Positions 56,721-64,000 of a stretch of 64,000 nt of DNA are shown here, piece after piece. The DNA is from Symsagittifera roscoffensis. Taxonomy: Eukaryota; Xenacoelomorpha; Acoela; Convolutidae. The translations under genes and the position numbers were made by a program. The stretch lies in the NCBI RefSeq assembly GCF_963678635.1, contig NC_087065.1:26491254-26555253 (forward strand), given 5' to 3'. Position 1 is the stretch's first letter. The number at the start of each line of letters is the position of its first letter. The notes beneath the pieces are model-generated. The model was given only the letters and a program-made list of their open reading frames with translations, was not told where the DNA came from and did not search any database.

Positions 56721-59700
56721 TTACAGCCCGATTTCGTTCGCCTCCGAGGACATTATCGTGCCGTATTCTTTCCGATTTAAGTTAGAATTCACCGTAAGCC
56801 CTTTCAGATATTCCTGCATGGCTCGCTTCTCGCTCCAAGCCATCAGGTGCCCTCTCGCGGAGTTCCTCGCCTTCAACATCTCCACATAACCCCCTGCTGG
56901 ATCTCCCATGTGGACCGATTCCGGCACAGTGACTCGACTGTACTCGACCACGTCGAGTTGTCCCTCCAGTTTCATCTTGGCCATGTTGGTTCGCGAGGGC
57001 CTGTAATCTTCAAGTCCTCCAGATCCACACTGACTGATGATCTCCATCTCTAGCTTAGTGTCTGCCAGGGTTCGTGCAGTCTTCTTTGATTTCGTGGCTG
57101 TCGTGGTCAGACCTGCCAAGAGCATAGGGGGTATCAGGTTCTCTTTTTCTCCCCCGGTCAGCGTCGCACCATATCCTTGCCCGCTCTCGCCTGAACGACC
57201 TGCGCTCGTCAAAGAGGCCACCACTGCGCTGGCTTTTGACTTCACCACTCTCTGGTTCACGGCTCGACTTCCTGTCTTCCCTTTCAGCCGCTTCAGCCCC
57301 TTTCTGGCTCGTCTGACGGGTAATTTCTTCGTGACCGGCTGATCATCGGCACTGTCCTCTGTAACTGACTCGGTCAGAACATCAGACTCCATGGAGTTCA
57401 TTATTTTCTCCAGGACCTCACGCATAATGGTTTGGTTCAATCCCACCTTCATTATGGACTGCGTCCCATATCGTCGTATCACGTCCCATGACCTTTCCAT
57501 GAAGTTCACTCGGCTCCAGGTTGCCCATGTCTTGCTTTCTAGTTCACTTTGGTATCTCTCCCATTCCTCTTCCGGTAGCGTACTCAGGAAGGATACCCTC
57601 ATTGACTCTTCAATTGTTCTCCTCCTCGGTGACTCATGGAGCAATCTTTGTAGATCCCTATTTCGGCACTCTCTCGCCTGACTTATTGGGTCCACCGGGG
57701 ATAAGTCGGCCGACGCCTCCTTTGTAGGGGACATGAAAGACGATGGCGTCATCAGCAGTAGACTCCCATCGACTTCTCCATCGTCGTCCTCACTGAACCG
57801 GTATTCCAGCAAGTCTCTCTCCAACGCTCCTAGATCCGTCTCACCCGGCTTTTCTGTCTTTCCCCCGATGTCGTCATCGTCCTGATCCATCAATTCATCG
57901 TCATTCGCATCAGGTTTCGGCTTAGGTCCTGAAGGGCCTTGTCGTGTGTCTACGCCCGAGTCCGGACGCACCGGTACGGTCATGTCTCCTGCGTGATAAA
58001 ACAATTCATCGTTCACCAGGAATTCTACGGACTCCTCGCCATGTGGTGCCAGGTCCTCTATCGTTATGTTTGAGCCTCCTCTGCACTCCTTTGCCACTTC
58101 CAGCATCACTACTTTCACTTCTCCTGACCACTTCAGTCTTGATAAGTCATCTGTGGGAGCATACATCTCGTTCCACATCTCAGCCGAGACCTCTTGTCTC
58201 CTGGAAGGTGGTGCTTTGATCTTTTTCCTGCTCCAAGCATCAGGAAATGTGTCGTCAAACGTGTGGGCGGCTGCAACGTTCCAACTGATGAAGCGCGGCT
58301 CCGTCCCTTCACTCCACTTCAGCATTCTCTTCTCTGCATCACGAGCTGCTCCGATGCGAGGGGCAATAATGGGAGATATGACTCCCAACAACATCCTCCT
58401 GATCGGTGGGTATCGAGGGCATTGGTCCGGCAGCGACCTGGACCCGGAAAGCCACGCTTGCTGGTTCTCTTTCGCGTGTGCGTAGGCTTCTGGCAAGAGT
58501 GGGACCTTCATTGCCGCTACTGAATCTTTCACTACTGGTCTCAGATTCCAAAGCTTTGGGTTAAACTGGATGTGGGACAGGTCTTCGCGGCCCATTCGGC
58601 ACTTGAAGTTGTTGTTGAAATCCATCAAAACCCAACCCGGCTCCGCTATTCTTCCGAACAGCCTATCGTCGCTGGCCAGTCCTCTCAGCTCTCTCTGCTC
58701 TACCCAATTCAGCACGGAACAATCTACGACTGAGACCAGGTTGACATACAACACAGAATTCCTGTATGCCTTGACTTGCACGTCCGGGAACACGAAATAC
58801 ATCGTCGGTCCATACACCACCGTGACAAATTCCCGCAGTCCGTGAATAAGAGCCAACGGATCGATCCGCATCATGACAGCCAAATCTGTCAGCAAGGGCA
58901 TGCCACAATACTGCTTACACTCACCCGCATCCGTTGCCACTTTATCTTCTCCCGTGTTACTTCTGTTCTGTTGCAAGAGATATTGGAGCAGGAGAGTCCT
59001 CCAGTCTTTCACTTTCCTGAGCGAGGCGGTTTCCAACTGCGCGTTGAACACACGACTTGTTCCCTGGAGTTGTTCGCGGTAACGCAACAGCACACGCAAA
59101 TCAACCAGTCGACCGTAGGTCATGGCAATCAGAGTCAGGAGTCCATCCAATCTCAAATCTGCCAACGCTTGGGTGAAGAGGTTCGCCGGCCCCTTCACGG
59201 AATTCTCATGACCAAATGTCACGTACAGGGCTATTATCAGGCCAATCGACAGCTTCCTGATATCCTTGACGAAGCTCGCGATCAGGTTCCGAGATGCCCT
59301 CGGATAGGACGTCGACAGGAAGGATGGCGTCCATCCCACTCCCATTCCACCCAAGATGGCATCTGATCGTTCATATTGTGCCCTCGTGGCCAGTACTTCA
59401 GCTTGGAACTTGTCCAACGAAATCGTGTTTACATCCTGCATCAATTTCAACATCATACCCCCAGCTAACTCCCGGGCATCAAACAAGCTCTTCAGGTACC
59501 CGTGTATCTCTTTGATCACTGCCGGCGCATGCTCGAACGCGTCCTCTCCCAAGGTGCACAGTCTTGGTGACAAGTACAACCATAACTTGTTGTGCGGCTT
59601 CGTGCGCAAAGCCATTGCCATGAGATCTTCTTCCGCTGATGTCATGTTTTTCCTGACTGTCCTTCCCTGCTCATTCTCTGCATGATCCATCTGCCTGAAC

Positions 59701-59920
59701 CAGAGATCGTCAGCCACCTGTTGTACTAACAGATGATCGTCATCTACCCCTGGTCTTAACTTTAGCAATCTGGCGAAGTTAGACAGCTCCAACCCCAGAA
59801 CCTCATCTAACACCAACCGAGTTGTACTACAATCTTTGAGTCCCTGTATGGCATTGGAAATATCAGCCCAAACGGCAGGAAGCTCAGATCGGGATGGGTA
59901 ATTATTGTTGGGGGCCTACC
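56721..59920 (-). CDS. Polyprotein segment 3, large unrecognised protein (about 1,065 codons)
   Basis: The longest open frame of the window. It opens after a TAG at about 59,921 and no ATG is near, so it is a continuation rather than a separate gene; a one-base shift links it to segment 2 (NNYPSRSELPAVWADISNAI follows VVGPQQ). Order: helical N-terminal third (DEVLGLELSNFARLLKLRPG; LGGMGVGWTPSFLSTSYPRA; DIRKLSIGLIIALYVTFGHE), a middle part with VYGPTMYFVFPDVQVKAYRN, WVLMDFNNNFKCRMGREDLS and EPRFISWNVAAAHTFDDTFP, an acidic stretch (DANDDELMDQDDDDIGG), a basic stretch (PVRRARKGLKRLKGKTGSR) and a helical end. No RT, protease, helicase or transposase motif is visible. Function unknown. GC content is visibly higher than in the neighbours. 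Confidence 0.75.
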
Positions 59921-61023
59921 ACTCTGTTCGGGGCAGGAATTATCACGTTGAACCGTCCCTCTGCTATCGTTGTGACCATCGTGTATACAAACGGAAGGGG
60001 TTCTGGCAATGCAGCGTACCCTGGTGACAACACAAAGACCACCTTCACTACATTTTGTGTGAAACGTTGTTTTGCTGCTGTTTCTTCCTCAGTCATCGCC
60101 GAGAGCAATGTCATTATCGCCTCCCCTATGACCTCGTTGCTCGGGATCGACCCATCCGTCAAACGTGACAACAAGCCCCTGCTTTGCAGATGATCATTCG
60201 AGCCTGCAACCACTATCACCTGCGGCTCCATGCTGACCACCCTTCGCACACTTATCATCATGCTTATTGACTGTCCCCAGTCCAATTTAGGCGCCGTCAA
60301 GAAAATCACGTCGGGCCAAAAGAGAGAACGGGGTGTATAGAGATAATCCGAACTGGCCACAATCAGGTACTTGGCAGCTTTCATGTACAAGGGATCATAA
60401 GCGGCAAACAGCCCGTCACCGAGTGGGGCCTTCAGTTCCCCGTATCTCCTGTCATCTCCATTCACCGTGGTCACTCGGGGGTAGTCTCTTGAGTATTCGC
60501 CGGGCGTCTGACCGGGTGGTTTAGCAAACTGCCTGGACATCTTGTGATGCTTGTTATTAGGATTGCTATCCGTCTGAAACTTGCCCTTACGAGCAGGTGG
60601 CGTCAGTTCCCTGGCTCTCTGGCGGACGTCCGTAAGAGACCGGGTATTCAGAGGTCCAAAGGTATTGTCCTGAGGCAATCCATTCAGGTCTGCGTGCCCG
60701 AGCGTAGTCGTGGAGCTGAACTGCTCCTGTTCTGCTAGCAGCCAATCCACGCCTGGTATCCGATATAGTCGCGACACTGTGGGACTTTCTCCGCCGATCA
60801 TTCTCATTGCGTCCTCCCGACACGTCAAGGTATTCATGTTCAACTTCGTTGACATGTCCGTCTTGTACTGTCCCCAATGACTAGGGTCTGGTCGGTTCCA
60901 AAGCAGCACGCTGCCTGGTTCAACTCCCTCCGCTGGCACGGCGCTCGGGCGGGTCGTTCCTCCTAGACGCGGTCTGGGAGTTATTCCTGTTCTGATCAAC
61001 TGATCTCCCGAGTCGGCTTTCAA
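59902..61023 (-). CDS. Polyprotein segment 2, divergent SGNH-like domain
   Basis: 373 codons overlapping segment 1 by 104 bp in the +1 frame. The N-terminal half is polar and probably disordered (PARKGKFQTDSNPNNKHHKM). The C-terminal half reads like an alpha/beta hydrolase of the SGNH type: KYLIVASSDYLYTPR (possible block I, without Gly-Asp-Ser), VIFLTAPKLDWGQSI, then QVIVVAGSNDHLQSRGLL (block III-like Gly-x-Asn-Asp, N at residue 276) and VVFVLSPGYAALPEPLPFVY. A catalytic Ser and the D-x-x-H are not evident. The role may be structural. Overlap and frame suggest it belonged to one chain with segments 1 and 3. Confidence 0.6.
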   Translation of the reverse strand: MKADSGDQLIRTGITPRPRLGGTTRPSAVPAEGVEPGSVLLWNRPDPSHWGQYKTDMSTKLNMNTLTCREDAMRMIGGESPTVSRLYRIPGVDWLLAEQEQFSSTTTLGHADLNGLPQDNTFGPLNTRSLTDVRQRARELTPPARKGKFQTDSNPNNKHHKMSRQFAKPPGQTPGEYSRDYPRVTTVNGDDRRYGELKAPLGDGLFAAYDPLYMKAAKYLIVASSDYLYTPRSLFWPDVIFLTAPKLDWGQSISMMISVRRVVSMEPQVIVVAGSNDHLQSRGLLSRLTDGSIPSNEVIGEAIMTLLSAMTEEETAAKQRFTQNVVKVVFVLSPGYAALPEPLPFVYTMVTTIAEGRFNVIIPAPNRVVGPQQ

Positions 61024-62728
61024 GCGGTTGTGTTCTGGGAGGAGGAGCAGTCCCTAGTCTCTCTCTTACATTTGAGCTCGGAGCGATGGGTGCAGCTGTA
61101 GCCGTCTCCATTGCCAAGGGCACTAGGCGGTTGACGAGGGATTCGGGCACGCTTGCCCTTATTCTAATTCCTCCGGTCGAACTGGTCCAAGCCATAGAAC
61201 TGGTCGCCCTCGACTCCTGCTCCACTTCCCTCAACTGCGTCTGAAATACGTCATTGATCCAGTGTCTCCCTTGTTGGGTGTTGAAATGTATTCCATCTCT
61301 GGTGAGCGCGATGTGATCAATCATGCGCAACATGTTCTCGATATCCAGAAGTCGCAGCTCGCCAGGGTTGTTTCTCACCAGACTGCGGATCATTTCGTTC
61401 CACCGTGTCACGCTGCCATTCATAAAATCTGCCACTGTGGTGTCCACCATCGGGTTCTGTGGTATCGTGCACATCACCACCAGCCTGGGCCTATACTTCT
61501 CCTTTAGTTCGTTCAGGAGGCAGAACAATAGAGGCTCCCACTTGCTCTCCGGAGTCACTGGGGCTCTCGAGACGTCGTTGGTTCCCAGCATTATTACCAG
61601 CGTATCCAGGTAATCTTCGCTCTGGAACTCCATCATCTTGATGACCTGAGCTACTGATGCTCCTCCAAAGGACAGAGCGGTAGTCTGACCATAGACGAAG
61701 ATCTCATTCAGATCCCTCACCAAACTGTCTCCTATGATCAAGTGGCGATTCCCTGGGGGAATTACCTGGTCGCTCGTAGCGGGGTTCCAGCTCATGTCAT
61801 TCAGGCAGGCTCGAGGATGCTCCGCGGCCACTTGCGTGAACTGGTGACGTGCCATCAGATTCTTCCTAATGTCTACCACGCGAGATTTTTGAAAGGTTCC
61901 GCCATGCGCAGTCCCCGAGGACGCTACCGTGCGGGGTGCTCGCTCCGAACTATTGGATGAATGATCACGACGTTGGGAAGGAACAATCCTACCCAATGCC
62001 CGCCCAGTGGTTCTGTTAATCTCATCCATTGTTGCTCTGGCCACTTGATTGAATGACTCTTGGAACTGGGGAGCGAGATAGGTGTCAGAAGGGTCTGGTA
62101 TCGTGTTCCTCTGACTGGGAGCAGACTGCTGGGTCTGCTGAGGAGCCTCAGGCCCTCTCGATGTCCACAGCTCCTGTACTCTTGTCTTGGGGCGTGTGTC
62201 CCTGGATCCCTCCGAGGACTTCATCGTCGCCAGAACTTCCTGTGACACTTGGCTCACCTTTGCCATATACAACTCCTTCAGATGCTTTATTTCATCCTCC
62301 TTGTAGGCCACCTGCAGATCCTCGTACTTCTTTTTCCATTCGTCTCTTTCTCGAGCTATCGCCCTATACTCCTGGAGTTTGGCACACAGCTCGCTCTGAT
62401 CCCTCTCTTTCTTCTCCAACGTCTCAATCGTCTCCGAAGTCTGGATCTCTATTTCGCTCACCCTCACTCTCTTTGGAGGAGGAGCAGCTGTTGGAGAGTC
62501 GACGGAATGTGACGGGCCTGGCCCATCACGTTGTCTTTTCGCTCCAATGAGCGGCTGCGCAGGTTGGATCGGCAGGCGCATCTCACCTAGCCGGTGGTCC
62601 CTCTGTTCACCTAGTCCTGGCTCACGAGCCAGGTCGTGGCCAGACTTTTCTCCACGCTGCCATCTCATCAGTCGGTTTCGACCTCTCTCGGCGGTCCCGG
62701 ACTCACTGAAGGCCAACAACAACACCAC
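60920..62728 (-). CDS. Polyprotein segment 1: coiled coil and SGNH hydrolase
   Basis: 602 codons; the frame opens at about 62,755 without an ATG, the first Met in frame being at MRWQRGEKSG. A basic proline-rich segment (about 50-95) leads to a coiled coil (about 100-165, RDEWKKKYEDLQVAYKEDEI), a Gln/Ser/Pro-rich linker, and a SGNH/GDSL hydrolase at about 328-500 with all four blocks: IIGDSLVRDL (Ser335), SFGGASV (Gly), MLGTNDVS (Asn384) and TRDGIHFN (Asp478, His481). The C-terminus is Ser/Arg/Pro-rich and ends in TGA. SGNH enzymes hydrolyse esters of lipids or carbohydrates; similar domains occur in ORF1 proteins of some retroelements. The presence of all catalytic residues suggests activity was under selection until recently. 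Confidence 0.8.
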   Translation of the reverse strand: MVLLLAFSESGTAERGRNRLMRWQRGEKSGHDLAREPGLGEQRDHRLGEMRLPIQPAQPLIGAKRQRDGPGPSHSVDSPTAAPPPKRVRVSEIEIQTSETIETLEKKERDQSELCAKLQEYRAIARERDEWKKKYEDLQVAYKEDEIKHLKELYMAKVSQVSQEVLATMKSSEGSRDTRPKTRVQELWTSRGPEAPQQTQQSAPSQRNTIPDPSDTYLAPQFQESFNQVARATMDEINRTTGRALGRIVPSQRRDHSSNSSERAPRTVASSGTAHGGTFQKSRVVDIRKNLMARHQFTQVAAEHPRACLNDMSWNPATSDQVIPPGNRHLIIGDSLVRDLNEIFVYGQTTALSFGGASVAQVIKMMEFQSEDYLDTLVIMLGTNDVSRAPVTPESKWEPLLFCLLNELKEKYRPRLVVMCTIPQNPMVDTTVADFMNGSVTRWNEMIRSLVRNNPGELRLLDIENMLRMIDHIALTRDGIHFNTQQGRHWINDVFQTQLREVEQESRATSSMAWTSSTGGIRIRASVPESLVNRLVPLAMETATAAPIAPSSNVRERLGTAPPPRTQPLESRLGRSVDQNRNNSQTASRRNDPPERRASGGS

Positions 62729-62755
62729 TTCTGTAGGGCGATTCCCTCGACCCTC

Positions 62756-63378
62756 TCATCCTAACGCCTTGAGGAGCGCGACCACAAACATCGCCAGCCC
62801 CGGGTCTTCTCGTGTAAAATCACAATCGATCAGCCGCTGATAGATCTCGTCTAGAGTCGCTCCTAGACTCGCTGAGAGGAATTCCATTAGTTCATTCGTG
62901 TCACCACTTTCTTATCGTGTTGACTCTTGTTATCGTGTGGTTTCTTCCGGGTCGTTCGATTCACTGAATTCAATAAACAATTTCTGATCAATCAAGATCT
63001 AAAAAACAAGTCGCGACTTAAAACCATCATTTTTGGATAAAACATCATTCAAATCTTTAAAACTCTTCATTGAAATTCTCTTCTCAATTCTGACTTAAGA
63101 ATTTAGCACCAAGGTGGATCGTCCACCTGTATCTTTGTCAGGGTAGCACAAATGAGCGCTGTCACCTTGATTACCTGGAGTATTCTGGGTCTTTTTATGA
63201 CACCAAACATAAAACATATCATATTAATAACATAACACATAAACATCACACATCTATATCGTCACATAAAACCATAATCCCTAATATTGTACCTACAACC
63301 TAATCCTAATCTAAAACTTGACCCTAATTTTTATCAAGTGAACTTAATAAAAAAACCACTTATCGCCGAATGCAATTC
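62756..63378. other. Gap between polyprotein and macro-domain frame
   Basis: About 620 bp, AT-rich at 63,190-63,370, with no supported coding sequence. It contains a short hairpin at 63,112-63,128. It could be an untranslated region or an intron connecting the two minus-strand coding runs. Confidence 0.4.
63112..63128. repeat. Short hairpin, 7-bp arms
   Basis: AGGTGGATCGTCCACCT is an inverted repeat with a 3-base centre, located between the two coding runs of the right-hand locus. Confidence 0.6.
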
Positions 63379-63942
63379 CTAGCATATGCTCAGATAGTAT
63401 TTTTTATGTAAGTAAACCTCTATGTCAGTTTCTGAAAAAATCAGATGTACAAGGGCGTTCAACTCTCTCGGATGTAGCTTTCCCCTATTAGGATCATATA
63501 CTGGTAACGAGAGAGAGGTTACTCCTCTCTCAACCAAAAAATCCCTAAGTCGAGTCAAGGCCAATACCAAGCTCTCTGGATCTACGTGTTGCCTATCAGT
63601 GGCCTTAGTAACCAGGAAACACAAATATTTCCCTGGTATCTGTGATGCAACAGGGGGCAGCGCTATCATCCCTCCCACACCAGGCCTCTGCTTCCATAAA
63701 CATTCGATGTTATTATACTCTCTTTTGAAATCAGCCGCTAGTGCTGTTTTGAAGCTTACGTCCGCGGTTATCGCTATAGCGCATGTGCGTTCCGTGAGTA
63801 TGAAATCGCTGTCCGTTATGACGATATTGTTTGAATAATGGTTCGGTAGGTCAAAATGCGATTCAAAAATTCGTCCGAAAGGTGGTTTTTTAGCATTCTC
63901 GCCCTCTGTCTCTAGTTCTCCGGTTTCTCTTGCCGATTTCAA
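63379..63942 (-). CDS. Macro-domain-like (ADP-ribose-binding) protein, 5' end uncertain
   Basis: 187 codons, opening after a TGA near 63,957 and lacking any ATG at its start, so the true start is upstream by splicing, frameshift or readthrough. The core reads as a macro fold: NIVITDSDFILTERTCAIAI (first strand and loop), SFKTALAADFKREYNNIECL (helix), RPGVGGMIALPPVASQIPGK (Gly-rich loop), YLCFLVTKATDRQHVDPESL (central strand), LVLALTRLRDFLVERGVTSL (helix), SLPVYDPNRGKLHPRELNAL (strand and phosphate-loop-like turn) and FSETDIEVYLHKK (final strand). Macro domains bind or remove ADP-ribose. The usual N-A-A-N signature is absent, so hydrolase activity is doubtful. It lies upstream, on the same strand, of the SGNH polyprotein. 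Confidence 0.6.
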   Translation of the reverse strand: MKSARETGELETEGENAKKPPFGRIFESHFDLPNHYSNNIVITDSDFILTERTCAIAITADVSFKTALAADFKREYNNIECLWKQRPGVGGMIALPPVASQIPGKYLCFLVTKATDRQHVDPESLVLALTRLRDFLVERGVTSLSLPVYDPNRGKLHPRELNALVHLIFSETDIEVYLHKKYYLSIC

Positions 63943-64000
63943 TTTTTTTAATAATCAGATTTTCGGTGTGGGTGAGTCCTACCCCCACTCCCCGGACAAA

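Noticed and set aside
54553-56723. Alternative nuclear genetic code for the whole genome
   Set aside because: The preceding 2,000 codons of the same locus have no internal UAR, and other elements in the window are broken by UGA, UAA and UAG alike, so a genome-wide reassignment is not supported.
53512-62840. Long plus-strand and alternate minus-strand open frames across the right-hand locus
   Set aside because: GC-rich coding DNA opens shadow frames. The chosen frames contain SGNH motifs and are collinear, while the shadows show no motif and overlap them.
52803-64000. Shared TTGTCCGGGGAGT (reverse strand) at about 52,803 and at the right window edge, as possible LTR ends
   Set aside because: A single 13-base match with no extended similarity is expected by chance in a window of this size.
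1-64000. CRISPR array, rRNA genes, bacterial operons or ribosome-binding sites
   Set aside because: None is present. Direct repeats are minisatellites, LTRs or duplicated blocks, and coding content is eukaryotic retroelement.

Overview
The window looks like a repeat-dense, AT-rich region of an invertebrate animal nuclear genome. Nearly everything recognisable is a retroelement: two Ty3/Gypsy families with gag, protease, reverse transcriptase (RT), RNase H and integrase, two endonuclease-type LINEs, one Penelope-like element, and long CT/CA/AT microsatellites. I see no bacterial or organellar signature, no rRNA, no tRNA and no CRISPR array. The species cannot be named from sequence alone. A SGNH-like leader protein in one LINE resembles proteins I associate with nematodes, but this is weak evidence.

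Layout. 1-4.3 kb: minus-strand front half of a Gypsy element (family G2; gag, protease, start of RT) running off the left edge, preceded by a minisatellite of hairpin-forming units (4.64-4.99 kb). 5-42 kb: a segmental duplication. A block P (about 7.5 kb, itself holding decayed G2 pol and a decayed unidentified gene) alternates with a second, plus-strand Gypsy family (G1): P1 (5.2-12.9), G1-A (12.9-27.5), P2 (27.5-34.8), G1-B (34.8-42.0), partial P3 (42.0-44.2). G1-B has paired LTRs and a perfect 5-bp target duplication, and the uninterrupted target is visible at 5,190. G1-A carries two nested LINEs (18.9-23.5 and 24.3-26.9). The 5' LTRs of A and B resemble each other, as do the 3' LTRs, so the P+G1 unit was duplicated after G1 inserted.

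44.2-53.4 kb: further decayed G2 sequence, then a Penelope-like element (RT remnants at 51-51.9 kb) bracketed by diverged direct repeats at 45.85 and 51.94 kb that share a hairpin. An internal tandem duplication (48.5-50.7 kb) and a few exon-like stretches (47.3-48.0 kb) lie inside.

53.4-64 kb: a compositionally distinct, more GC-rich minus-strand locus. In coding order from the right edge it holds a macro-domain-like protein, a coiled-coil plus SGNH-hydrolase protein, a second SGNH-like segment, and a stretch of more than 1,800 codons of unrecognised protein broken by five in-frame UAR stops and a few frameshifts. Its left end is a 911-bp repeat of its own interior. No RT lies within it. My working hypothesis is that it is the accessory, post-polymerase part of a very large retroelement whose polymerase lies beyond the right edge. 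This is the part of the window most likely to be undescribed.
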